From assembly GCA_919901705.1 (NCBI GenBank), contig CAKKPR010000151.1:1-10689 (forward strand): 10,689 bases of DNA. Direction: 5' to 3'. The position numbers were made by a program, and so were the translations under genes. The notes under the pieces were generated by a model. It was not told the DNA's origin, made no database searches, and saw only the letters and a list, made by a program, of their open reading frames with translations. Numbering within the stretch: the first letter of the stretch is position 1; the number at the start of each line of letters is the position of its first letter. Shown piece after piece: positions 1-5,171 of this stretch. This stretch comes from Thermodesulfovibrionales bacterium (GTDB taxonomy: Bacteria; Nitrospirota; Thermodesulfovibrionia; Thermodesulfovibrionales; UBA1546).

Positions 1-1
1 A

Positions 2-559
2 ACTATTAAAATCGATGAGACCTATCATAGTGCATTAAAAAGGAACCTCAATGAAGTCGTGATTGCGAAATTGGAATTTGAGGCATACCGTGAGATTGGA
101 AATAAAGTCCTGTTAAATTTTCCTAACTCCTTTTTCTGGCTTTCAGGAACTGCACTCTTTAATGATATGATGGCGCATATGATTAAAGTATTTGACCGAG
201 ATGCACAGAGCGCAACCTTCTGGTACATTTTTAGGTGCAAATCAAAGGATATCAAAAAATTCATAAAAGAAAATAATATAGATTTTATGTCTATCTATGA
301 CTTTGCTGAAAAACTTAAACAAGTCAGAGATAAGACGCATTTTCATATCGACAAAAAAGGCGTTAAAAATCCAGCAGGCATATGGAAATCTGCGGATATT
401 TCCTATAATGAACTCAAAGCTAATATAGACGCTGTTTATAAAATACTTAATTACCTTCATGTCAATGAATTTGAATTTGATTTTCTCATTCCCAAAATCG
501 ATGATTTGCAATACATTATCAAGGCAGCAATTGATGCAGAATATATAACAAAGAAATGA
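2..559 (+). CDS. HEPN-domain protein, AbiU2-like, 5' end outside window
   Basis: The reading frame is open to the left edge of the window, so the gene probably starts upstream; an internal GTG at 59 is the first in-window start but has no clear ribosome binding site. The product is mainly helical and lysine-rich. It carries RDKTHFH (about residues 91-97 counted from the GTG), which fits the HEPN RNase motif R-x4-6-H. The N-terminal part with FWLSGTALFNDMMAH resembles AbiU2-type HEPN proteins, which are linked to abortive infection and TA-like defence. HEPN proteins of this kind usually cut RNA, often under control of a partner. No partner is visible; it may lie upstream. It is the first of a run of defence and TA genes on the same strand and is followed by an attC-like repeat. 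The family call rests on motif and context only and is moderate. Confidence 0.55.
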   Translation, partial: TIKIDETYHSALKRNLNEVVIAKLEFEAYREIGNKVLLNFPNSFFWLSGTALFNDMMAHMIKVFDRDAQSATFWYIFRCKSKDIKKFIKENNIDFMSIYDFAEKLKQVRDKTHFHIDKKGVKNPAGIWKSADISYNELKANIDAVYKILNYLHVNEFEFDFLIPKIDDLQYIIKAAIDAEYITKK

Positions 560-607
560 AGATAATTTCGAGAACCCAAAAGAGGGCGGACTGAACTGTC
601 TGTACCG

Positions 608-755
608 ACATAACCGGGTTTACAACGCTCCAATATCCATATCTGCCGTTGGAGTCGCTCCATGTGCCTGTTCTGAAGTTCACCCTCCCCAACCCCTCCC
701 CTCAAGGGAGGGGATACTGAGGTAAGGCACACGGTGCAAACCCAAAACGTTAAAC
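608..755 (+). repeat. attC-like repeat A1
   Basis: First of four related repeats. The outer left box is ACATAAC (608-614) and the outer right box is GTTAAAC (749-755), a perfect GTTRRRY. The inner boxes GGGTTTACA (616-624) and TGCAAACCC (735-743) are complementary at 8 of 9 positions, and the exception becomes a T-G wobble on the bottom strand. The variable centre carries a perfect 8-bp hairpin, CCCCTCCC / GGGAGGGG (693-713). This layout matches integron attC sites; the left outer box is the weakest element. It lies between the HEPN gene and the first TA pair. Confidence 0.55.
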
Positions 756-823
756 AAAATTATGCCCGCTTTTAAACAGATTGTTTTATAATGATTTATA
801 ATGACATTGAGGAGGTGATTTAA
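749..823 (+). promoter_or_regulatory. Shared leader/promoter, copy 1
   Basis: The leader runs from the presumed cassette boundary to the ATG at 824. It has two TATAAT hexamers (787-792 and 797-802) in a short direct repeat. A very strong Shine-Dalgarno, AGGAGGTGAT, ends four bases before the start codon. No good -35 hexamer is visible. Nearly the same leader precedes the hicBA pair (2839-2911) and the second TA block (3985-4059). Confidence 0.6.
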
Positions 824-1012
824 ATGGCAGGAGTAAAACAGCAGGTTATTCAGATGATTCAATCTCTGCCTGAAGAGGTCTCGATTGATGACATAATGGC
901 AGAGTTGTATTTCAAACTTCAGGTTGATGCTGGATTAAAAGAATTAGATGAGGGAAAAGGGATTCCTCATGAAGAAATTGAAAAACGGATGTCCAAATGG
1001 CTTACCGCATAA
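824..1012 (+). CDS. Type II antitoxin of pair 1, copy 1
   Basis: This 62-residue acidic, helical protein sits directly upstream of a ParE/RelE-type toxin and overlaps it by 16 nt, the usual antitoxin-first arrangement. Residues 1-30 resemble the short helical dimerisation segment of small antitoxins. The C-terminal part, with EEIEKRMSKWL, is the expected toxin-binding tail; the second antitoxin in the block has a near-matching tail, so the two are paralogues. It should neutralise the toxin and probably co-repress the operon. The start is fixed by AGGAGGTGAT at 810-819. The family (RelB/ParD-like, or a small addiction-module antidote) cannot be named precisely from this sequence. An identical protein is encoded at 4060-4248. 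Confidence 0.8.
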   Translation: MAGVKQQVIQMIQSLPEEVSIDDIMAELYFKLQVDAGLKELDEGKGIPHEEIEKRMSKWLTA

Positions 1013-1290
1013 AATGGTCTCCAAAGGCAGCTTTTCACTTTGAAGGAATCTGTGATTATATCGCAAAAGATTCAAAATATTATGCTGTTCTCTTTGCCAA
1101 GAAAGTTGTCGCAATTGTTAAATCACTTCCTCAGTTTCCAAAAACAGGCCGTATTGTTCCAGAATATAACGACGAGAATTTGAGAGAAAAGATTTATGAA
1201 AATTATAGAATCGTATATCGAATCAAAGAAGAAGTTATTGAAATAGTTGCAATATGTCATGGAGCAAGGCAATTAGGAAATATTATATAA
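997..1290 (+). CDS. ParE/RelE-superfamily toxin of pair 1, copy 1
   Basis: This 97-residue basic protein has the ParE/RelE fold pattern. It starts with IKWSPKAAFHFEGICDYIA (helical hairpin), continues with a second helix, then the conserved TGRIVPE turn. It ends with the core strands YRIVYRI and IVAICHGAR, typical of plasmid-stabilisation ParE proteins. Members either inhibit gyrase or cleave mRNA on the ribosome; the sequence alone does not decide which. The length is normal and all conserved segments are present, so it looks functional. The ATG at 997 lies inside the antitoxin gene (16-nt overlap), suggesting translational coupling. It is identical to the product of 4233-4526. Confidence 0.88.
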   Translation: MAYRIKWSPKAAFHFEGICDYIAKDSKYYAVLFAKKVVAIVKSLPQFPKTGRIVPEYNDENLREKIYENYRIVYRIKEEVIEIVAICHGARQLGNII

Positions 1291-1316
1291 GCGGACAACT
1301 TAAGGGACTTATCTGG

Positions 1317-1343
1317 ATACAAAATTGACTGTGAATTTTGTAT
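1317..1343 (+). promoter_or_regulatory. Operator-like palindrome overlapping -10, copy 1
   Basis: A perfect 10-bp inverted repeat, ATACAAAATT / AATTTTGTAT (1317-1326 and 1334-1343), has a 7-nt spacer. Its right arm overlaps a consensus TATAAT (1341-1346) that lies 22 bases before the second antitoxin start. Position and symmetry fit an autorepression operator for the TA pair at 1368-1855. No good -35 is visible at 17 bp, so the promoter may be weak or activator-independent by other means. Confidence 0.6.
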
Positions 1344-1367
1344 AATTAAACCAAAAAGGGGGCAAAA

Positions 1368-1556
1368 ATGCAGACAACCAAGCAAGAGGTAAGCGATCTC
1401 ATTAAGCGTTTGCCGGATGATTGCACCTTAGAGGATGTTCAATATCATCTTTATGTCCTTCAAAAAATTGAACGAGGGCTGAAGGACGTAGAGGAAGGTC
1501 GAGTTTATACACAAGAAGAAGTTGAGAAAAAGATGTCGAAATGGCTCGAAAAGTAA
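1368..1556 (+). CDS. Type II antitoxin of pair 2, copy 1
   Basis: This 62-residue charged helical protein precedes and overlaps a second ParE-type toxin by 16 nt, the same overlap as in pair 1. It begins with a short helix (KQEVSDLIKRLPDD) and ends with QEEVEKKMSKWLEK, clearly related to the tail of the first antitoxin. The two pairs therefore look like an old tandem duplication that has diverged. The start is supported by a GGGGG-type ribosome binding site about 8 bases upstream. It has its own promoter region with a palindromic operator at 1317-1343. It should bind the product of 1541-1855. Identical to 4604-4792. Confidence 0.8.
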   Translation: MQTTKQEVSDLIKRLPDDCTLEDVQYHLYVLQKIERGLKDVEEGRVYTQEEVEKKMSKWLEK

Positions 1557-1855
1557 TTTGGTCTTTCGAAGCCACTGCTGACCTTGAAGCGATTGCTGAC
1601 TATATCGCAAGAGATTCTTCTTTTTATGCCGCATCATTTGTTATAGAAGTCCGTGAAGCAAGCCGTTCCCTCAATGAGTTTTCAGAACGCGGCCGCATTG
1701 TTCCTGAATTGTCAAATCCTTTCATGCGTGAACTTTTCATAAAAGACCATCGTCTTATTTATCAAATTGAAGAATCTCGTGTTGATATTTTGGGTCTTAT
1801 TCATGGAAGAAGAGACTTAAAGACGTTATGGAAAAAAGAACAAAGGGGAAATTGA
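1541..1855 (+). CDS. ParE/RelE-superfamily toxin of pair 2, copy 1
   Basis: This 104-residue protein shares the pattern of the pair 1 toxin: an IWSFEATADLEAIADYIA helix, an ARDSSFYA segment, the RGRIVPE turn, then strands HRLIYQI and ILGLIHGRRDL. This is the plasmid-stabilisation (ParE) type. The target, gyrase or ribosomal mRNA, is not decided by the sequence. It overlaps its antitoxin by 16 nt. The reading frame is complete and followed within 15 nt by the attC-like repeat A2, so no terminator separates it from the next gene. Identical to 4777-5091. Confidence 0.88.
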   Translation: MARKVIWSFEATADLEAIADYIARDSSFYAASFVIEVREASRSLNEFSERGRIVPELSNPFMRELFIKDHRLIYQIEESRVDILGLIHGRRDLKTLWKKEQRGN

Positions 1856-1867
1856 CCTTAAACTATC

Positions 1868-2003
1868 GCCTAACAACAGGCTTTGCTACGCTCCAATATC
1901 CAGATATAACGTTGGGTCGCTCCATGTGCCTGTTCTGAAGTTCACCCTCTCCAACTACTCCATACTGAGGTAAGGCGGACAGTGCAAACCCACAACGTTA
2001 ACG
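1868..2003 (+). repeat. attC-like repeat A2
   Basis: The outer boxes are GCCTAAC (1868-1874), a perfect RYYYAAC, and GTTAACG (1997-2003), an imperfect GTTRRRY. The inner boxes GGCTTTGCT (1879-1887) and TGCAAACCC (1983-1991) are complementary at 7 of 9 positions. The spacing from outer to inner box is 4 and 5 nt, as in known attC sites. Total length is 136 bp. It is the complete counterpart of the truncated copy at 5104-5171. Confidence 0.6.
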
Positions 2004-2028
2004 TAAATTGCGTGCGGGAAAAAGAAGA

Positions 2029-2757
2029 ATGATGAATAGATTTTTAAAAACTTTATTTTTTACACTAACTATTCAGTTTATCGGGGTTAATCCACTATGG
2101 GCTTCTACCTCGGAAGAATTACTGCTGTTAGGCGTTGTATCTCCTGATGAGGATGGATATGCTTATTTTTTGGCACGTGGTCAAGGAAATAATCTGAATG
2201 ATTCTTGGACAGATAAGGTACAAAAAGCCATAGAAGAAACCAAGAAATTTAAAGTCTACCAAAAAGGACAACTGGTAGGAATCTTCTCTGTAAAATCCAT
2301 AACATTAGAAGAAGATGTTTTTTTGCTAATAAATGGTTCAACGCAATTTAAAGGAAAGCGACCCTCTTATAAATTTTTTCTGCCAGCCATATCAGAAAAC
2401 TTTTACATCAAAGATACTTGTAAACAACCGACTGGATTTGATCCTCACAAATTTTCAATAGACTTCGATTGCGATAAAAAGACTGATTTTTTGCAGGTTG
2501 ATATCTCGAAAAATATTGCGGTAATCAAGTTGATTTTCGGCAATGGGAAAAGACAGACCATTGACACGATAAGGGGTGGACATATTGAAGGAAAAGAGTG
2601 GAATGTAAGCATTGAAGATATTCTGGATATTGATAGCGATGGAATTCCGGAAGTTTTCGCCACACACTATAAATATCCAGTGTGGTCATTAGTGATTTAC
2701 AAATACGATTCAGGACACTGGAAAAGATTCTTAGAGGGTGGCTGGCAAGGGGATTGA
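2029..2757 (+). CDS. Secreted protein with DxDxDG-type loops, unknown function
   Basis: The protein has 242 residues from the ATG at 2029; ATG 2032 or TTG 2008 are also possible, and none has a strong ribosome binding site. A signal peptide is clear: MNRFLKTLFF start, hydrophobic core, and a cleavage-like site after PLWA, so the product should be exported. Two aspartate-rich segments, DFDCDKKTD and DIDSDGIPEV, look like calcium-binding loops of the FG-GAP/VCBS or dockerin kind. They lie in the C-terminal half, which is otherwise predicted as beta strands. I do not recognise the family. It is flanked by repeats A2 and B1 like a single-gene cassette. Only 25 bases separate A2 from the start, so it has no room for a promoter of its own and may rely on upstream transcription. 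Confidence 0.75.
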   Translation: MMNRFLKTLFFTLTIQFIGVNPLWASTSEELLLLGVVSPDEDGYAYFLARGQGNNLNDSWTDKVQKAIEETKKFKVYQKGQLVGIFSVKSITLEEDVFLLINGSTQFKGKRPSYKFFLPAISENFYIKDTCKQPTGFDPHKFSIDFDCDKKTDFLQVDISKNIAVIKLIFGNGKRQTIDTIRGGHIEGKEWNVSIEDILDIDSDGIPEVFATHYKYPVWSLVIYKYDSGHWKRFLEGGWQGD

Positions 2758-2770
2758 AAAAGAAACACAC

Positions 2771-2845
2771 GCAACGACAGATAATAGAGTGCTTGAGATT
2801 AATACCCAAAGGCTACGCCCTTCTTTTGCAACGAAACCGTTAAAC
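2771..2845 (+). repeat. Repeat B1, degenerate attC-like
   Basis: This repeat follows the secreted-protein gene. It starts GCAACGACAGATAA, contains GGCTACGCCCTTCT (2812-2825) and ends in a perfect GTTAAAC (2839-2845). It shares the opening and the CTACGCCCTTCT core with the second copy at 3436-3486. Inner complementary boxes like those in the A repeats are not evident, so it may be a divergent or decayed attC. Confidence 0.4.
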
Positions 2846-2911
2846 AAAATTATGCCCGCTTTTTAACAGATTGTTTTATAATGATTTGTAATGGCATTAA
2901 GGAGGTGCAAA
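2839..2911 (+). promoter_or_regulatory. Shared leader/promoter, hicBA copy
   Basis: This leader is almost base-for-base the same as those at 749 and 3985, although the genes downstream are unrelated. It keeps the first TATAAT (2877-2882); the second is changed to TGTAAT. It ends in AAGGAGGT (2899-2906), a perfect Shine-Dalgarno for the ATG at 2912. Confidence 0.6.
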
Positions 2912-3124
2912 ATGTCTATACGAACCTTTACCGCCGTTCTTCACAAAGAGGATGACCTTTATGTCTCAGAATGTCCTGAAGTTGGAACAGTTAGTCAGGG
3001 ATATACGATTGAGGAAGCAATTTCAAACCTAAAAGAAGCAACTGAATTATATCTTGAGGAATTCCCGATCGAAGAAATCCCAAAGTCTCTGATGACGACA
3101 TTCGAGGCAACTGTTAATGCCTAA
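2912..3124 (+). CDS. hicB: HicB-family antitoxin
   Basis: The protein has 70 residues. The N-terminal TFTAVLHKEDDLYVSECPEV followed by VSQGYTIEEAISNLKEA is the characteristic HicB (partial RNase H-like) pattern. Members bind and block HicA and can carry a DNA-binding C-terminus; this one ends soon after the fold and has no obvious HTH, so regulation may differ. I chose ATG 2912 because AAGGAGGT lies five bases upstream. An in-frame ATG at 2891 sits before the Shine-Dalgarno and is less likely. The gene overlaps hicA by 8 nt. The antitoxin-first order is the less common hicBA arrangement but is well known. Confidence 0.88.
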   Translation: MSIRTFTAVLHKEDDLYVSECPEVGTVSQGYTIEEAISNLKEATELYLEEFPIEEIPKSLMTTFEATVNA

Positions 3125-3344
3125 GCTAAAAAGGATCTCTGGCGAGAAAGCAATCAAGAGATTAGAGAAACTGGGGTTTCAGCAAGTGCGGCAACGTGGC
3201 AGCCATGTTGTGATGAAAAAACAGACATCGGATGAAGAAATCGGTTGTGTTGTACCTCTGCATAAAGAATTGGCAATAGGCACTTTGCGTGGCATTCTTA
3301 AACAGGCAAAACTCAGTGTTGAAGAATTCGCAGAGATTTTATAG
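3117..3344 (+). CDS. hicA: HicA-family mRNA interferase toxin
   Basis: The protein has 75 residues, a typical HicA length, with a dsRBD-like fold. ISGEKAIKRLEKLGF forms the first helix. RQRGSHVVMKK carries the conserved Gly-Ser-His with the presumed catalytic histidine (about residue 30). PLHKELAIGTLRGILKQAKLS is the standard C-terminal strand-helix. HicA toxins cleave mRNA independently of the ribosome. The start overlaps the end of hicB (8 nt), so translation is probably coupled. All key segments are present and the pair looks functional. Confidence 0.93.
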   Translation: MPKLKRISGEKAIKRLEKLGFQQVRQRGSHVVMKKQTSDEEIGCVVPLHKELAIGTLRGILKQAKLSVEEFAEIL

Positions 3345-3382
3345 AAACTTTTGCCCACAACTCCATTTAACATGGTGCAAAG

Positions 3383-3412
3383 GGGAAAATGAGGGACACT
3401 TCCCATATTCTT
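3383..3412. repeat. Small REP-like hairpin downstream of hicA
   Basis: An imperfect palindrome, AATGAGGGA-CACT-TCCCATATT, lies 40-70 bases after hicA. Short hairpins of this look often occur as solo remnants beside Y1/REP-type transposase elements, and it may also help end transcription. This is a weak call. Confidence 0.25.
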
Positions 3413-3435
3413 AATTAAAATAAACGCGGATGCCC

Positions 3436-3486
3436 GCACCGACAGATAACAGATTTAAGGTTGTGCCCCAAATGCTACGCCCTTCT
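3436..3486 (+). repeat. Repeat B2, degenerate attC-like, right end missing
   Basis: The repeat begins GCACCGACAGATAACAGA and ends TGCTACGCCCTTCT, matching B1. After CCCTTCT it passes directly to AAAATTATTTTATGCC. B1 instead has about 20 more bases ending in GTTAAAC before AAAATTATGCCC. This copy therefore seems to have lost the GTTAAAC end by a small deletion. It separates hicBA from the orphan antitoxin-like gene. Confidence 0.35.
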
Positions 3487-3552
3487 AAAATTATTTTATG
3501 CCATGTTCTTTGTAGAAATGGTAAAATTGGATAGCAAGAAGGAGGTGGATTT

Positions 3553-3753
3553 ATGACAACCACGTTCATAAAGAATAATCTTATAGACCAGATAAGCAGA
3601 CTTCCCTATGACCTTCAGCTTCGTGTGTTTGACTTTGTAAAAACTTTGATTCCCAAAGGAGTAGAAGGGAAAAGCCTTTTACGCTTTGAAGGGATTATCC
3701 CTGCCGATGATTTACATCTGATGTCAAAAGCTATAGAGGAAGGCTGTGACTAG
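3553..3753 (+). CDS. Orphan antitoxin-like protein, DUF2281/VapB-like
   Basis: This 66-residue protein starts with LIDQISRLPYDLQLRVFDFVKTL, the amphipathic helix pair of DUF2281-type proteins, which are usually antitoxins of PIN-domain toxins. The tail with EGIIPADDLHLMSKAIEEGCD matches the toxin-binding end of such proteins. A good ribosome binding site (AAGGAGGTGG, from 3539) fixes the start. No toxin follows: after the stop come about 50 bases and then repeat A3. It is therefore an orphan, either the remains of a pair or a stand-alone antitoxin that could protect against related toxins. The family call is by pattern only. Confidence 0.65.
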   Translation: MTTTFIKNNLIDQISRLPYDLQLRVFDFVKTLIPKGVEGKSLLRFEGIIPADDLHLMSKAIEEGCD

Positions 3754-3754
3754 T

Positions 3755-3775
3755 AAAATGGGGTCAGCGACCATT
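3755..3775. repeat. Small hairpin after the orphan antitoxin gene
   Basis: The sequence AATGGGGTC-AGC-GACCATT forms a short stem with one bulge, 5 bases after the stop codon. It may be a REP-like remnant or a weak terminator. It resembles in kind, not in sequence, the hairpin at 3383-3412, so the gene is bracketed by two such elements. Confidence 0.25.
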
Positions 3776-3802
3776 AACAAGAAAAAACTTGCCCGCACCG
3801 GC

Positions 3803-3991
3803 GTTTAACAACCGGATTTACAACGCTCCAATATCCAGATATAACATTGGGCTCGCCCGATATGTGCATGTTCTGAAGTTCACCCTCCCCAACCCCTGCC
3901 CCTCCCGGAGCGGGTCTCCGCGAAGGGTCGCTCCGACAAGGGAGGAGATGCTGAGGTAAGGCGGACAGTGCAAACCCACAAACCGTTAAAC
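3803..3991 (+). repeat. attC-like repeat A3
   Basis: This is the best site of the set. The outer boxes GTTTAAC (3803-3809) and GTTAAAC (3985-3991) are perfect reverse complements and perfect RYYYAAC / GTTRRRY. The inner boxes GGATTTACA (3814-3822) and TGCAAACCC (3969-3977) pair at 7 of 9, the rest being wobbles on the bottom strand. The central region is expanded by a GC-rich imperfect hairpin (about 3903-3937). It immediately precedes the second TA block. Confidence 0.6.
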
Positions 3992-4059
3992 AAAATTATG
4001 CCCGCTTTTAAACAGATTGTTTTATAATGATGTATAATGGCATTGAGGAGGTGATTTAA
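3985..4059 (+). promoter_or_regulatory. Shared leader/promoter, copy 2
   Basis: The same leader as 749-823, with TATAAT hexamers at 4023-4028 and 4033-4038 and the Shine-Dalgarno AGGAGGTGAT ending four bases before the ATG at 4060. The two mismatches between the long direct repeats both fall in this leader. Confidence 0.6.
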
Positions 4060-4248
4060 ATGGCAGGAGTAAAACAGCAGGTTATTCAGATGATTCAATC
4101 TCTGCCTGAAGAGGTCTCGATTGATGACATAATGGCAGAGTTGTATTTCAAACTTCAGGTTGATGCTGGATTAAAAGAATTAGATGAGGGAAAAGGGATT
4201 CCTCATGAAGAAATTGAAAAACGGATGTCCAAATGGCTTACCGCATAA
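4060..4248 (+). CDS. Type II antitoxin of pair 1, copy 2
   Basis: The 62-residue product is identical to that of 824-1012. Start, ribosome binding site and 16-nt overlap with the following toxin are preserved. With two intact copies of both antitoxin and toxin, loss of one block by homologous recombination would leave the other copy to neutralise the toxin, so post-segregational killing would not select for keeping either block alone. Confidence 0.8.
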   Translation: MAGVKQQVIQMIQSLPEEVSIDDIMAELYFKLQVDAGLKELDEGKGIPHEEIEKRMSKWLTA

Positions 4249-4526
4249 AATGGTCTCCAAAGGCAGCTTTTCACTTTGAAGGAATCTGTGATTATATCGC
4301 AAAAGATTCAAAATATTATGCTGTTCTCTTTGCCAAGAAAGTTGTCGCAATTGTTAAATCACTTCCTCAGTTTCCAAAAACAGGCCGTATTGTTCCAGAA
4401 TATAACGACGAGAATTTGAGAGAAAAGATTTATGAAAATTATAGAATCGTATATCGAATCAAAGAAGAAGTTATTGAAATAGTTGCAATATGTCATGGAG
4501 CAAGGCAATTAGGAAATATTATATAA
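4233..4526 (+). CDS. ParE/RelE-superfamily toxin of pair 1, copy 2
   Basis: The 97-residue product is identical to that of 997-1290, with the same helical hairpin, TGRIVPE turn and C-terminal strands ending in CHGAR. The frame is intact, with no sign of decay, which implies the duplication is recent or the copies are kept alike by gene conversion. Confidence 0.88.
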   Translation: MAYRIKWSPKAAFHFEGICDYIAKDSKYYAVLFAKKVVAIVKSLPQFPKTGRIVPEYNDENLREKIYENYRIVYRIKEEVIEIVAICHGARQLGNII

Positions 4527-4552
4527 GCGGACAACTTAAGGGACTTATCTGG

Positions 4553-4579
4553 ATACAAAATTGACTGTGAATTTTGTAT
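4553..4579 (+). promoter_or_regulatory. Operator-like palindrome overlapping -10, copy 2
   Basis: Exact copy of the palindrome at 1317-1343: two 10-bp arms with a 7-nt spacer, the right arm overlapping TATAAT at 4577-4582. It would regulate the second copy of TA pair 2, so repressor from either block could act on both. Confidence 0.6.
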
Positions 4580-4603
4580 AATTAAACCAAAAAGGGGGCA
4601 AAA

Positions 4604-4792
4604 ATGCAGACAACCAAGCAAGAGGTAAGCGATCTCATTAAGCGTTTGCCGGATGATTGCACCTTAGAGGATGTTCAATATCATCTTTATGTCCTTCAAA
4701 AAATTGAACGAGGGCTGAAGGACGTAGAGGAAGGTCGAGTTTATACACAAGAAGAAGTTGAGAAAAAGATGTCGAAATGGCTCGAAAAGTAA
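4604..4792 (+). CDS. Type II antitoxin of pair 2, copy 2
   Basis: The 62-residue product is identical to that of 1368-1556, with the same GGGGG-type ribosome binding site and 16-nt overlap with its toxin. Its own promoter and palindrome (4553-4579) are retained, so this pair can be transcribed independently of pair 1. Confidence 0.8.
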   Translation: MQTTKQEVSDLIKRLPDDCTLEDVQYHLYVLQKIERGLKDVEEGRVYTQEEVEKKMSKWLEK

Positions 4793-5091
4793 TTTGGTCT
4801 TTCGAAGCCACTGCTGACCTTGAAGCGATTGCTGACTATATCGCAAGAGATTCTTCTTTTTATGCCGCATCATTTGTTATAGAAGTCCGTGAAGCAAGCC
4901 GTTCCCTCAATGAGTTTTCAGAACGCGGCCGCATTGTTCCTGAATTGTCAAATCCTTTCATGCGTGAACTTTTCATAAAAGACCATCGTCTTATTTATCA
5001 AATTGAAGAATCTCGTGTTGATATTTTGGGTCTTATTCATGGAAGAAGAGACTTAAAGACGTTATGGAAAAAAGAACAAAGGGGAAATTGA
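4777..5091 (+). CDS. ParE/RelE-superfamily toxin of pair 2, copy 2
   Basis: The 104-residue product is identical to that of 1541-1855. Its 3' end is the last complete gene of the duplicated block; 12 bases later the truncated attC-like repeat begins. An overlapping frame starting at ATG 5064 inside this gene runs through the repeat into the PIN-domain stump at 5172-5333, so a chimeric peptide could in principle be made. Confidence 0.88.
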   Translation: MARKVIWSFEATADLEAIADYIARDSSFYAASFVIEVREASRSLNEFSERGRIVPELSNPFMRELFIKDHRLIYQIEESRVDILGLIHGRRDLKTLWKKEQRGN

Positions 5092-5103
5092 CCTTAAACT
5101 ATC

Positions 5104-5171
5104 GCCTAACAACAGGCTTTGCTACGCTCCAATATCCAGATATAACGTTGGGTCGCTCCATGTGCCTGTTC
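5104..5171 (+). repeat. attC-like repeat A4, truncated
   Basis: Identical to the first 68 bases of A2 (1868-1935), starting with GCCTAAC (5104-5110). It then stops abruptly and continues as coding sequence of a PIN-toxin fragment. The inner right box and the GTTRRRY end are missing, so by the attC model the site should be inactive. Confidence 0.6.

Larger units (their letters stand above)
748..1935 (+). repeat. Long direct repeat, copy 1 (two-TA-pair block)
   Basis: This 1188-bp block recurs at 3984-5171, offset by 3236 bp. By eye I find only two mismatches (796 T/G and 804 A/G) and an uninterrupted identical run over 805-1935. The left edge lies one base before GTTAAAC, the presumed cassette boundary. 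The right edge is inside an attC-like repeat that is complete in this copy and cut off in the other. Near identity means a recent duplication or ongoing gene conversion. Confidence 0.9.
3984..5171 (+). repeat. Long direct repeat, copy 2 (two-TA-pair block)
   Basis: Second copy of 748-1935, with the two mismatches at 4032 and 4040. The right end stops inside the attC-like repeat, at the point where a PIN-toxin gene fragment begins (5172). The fusion junction is therefore visible: the block replaced the 5' part of that gene. Confidence 0.9.

Noticed and set aside
680..862. Minus-strand frames across the leader of TA pair 1 (and the similar one at 3880-4098)
   Set aside because: They run through the attC-like repeat and the antitoxin leader, have no ribosome binding site, and exist only because the repeat is copied.
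1428..1637. Minus-strand 69-residue frame opposite the pair 2 TA genes
   Set aside because: Antisense shadow of the antitoxin and toxin; duplicated with the block and without coding features.
2891..2911. Upstream ATG as start of hicB
   Set aside because: It precedes the perfect Shine-Dalgarno AAGGAGGT and falls in the leader shared with other operons; ATG 2912 fits far better.
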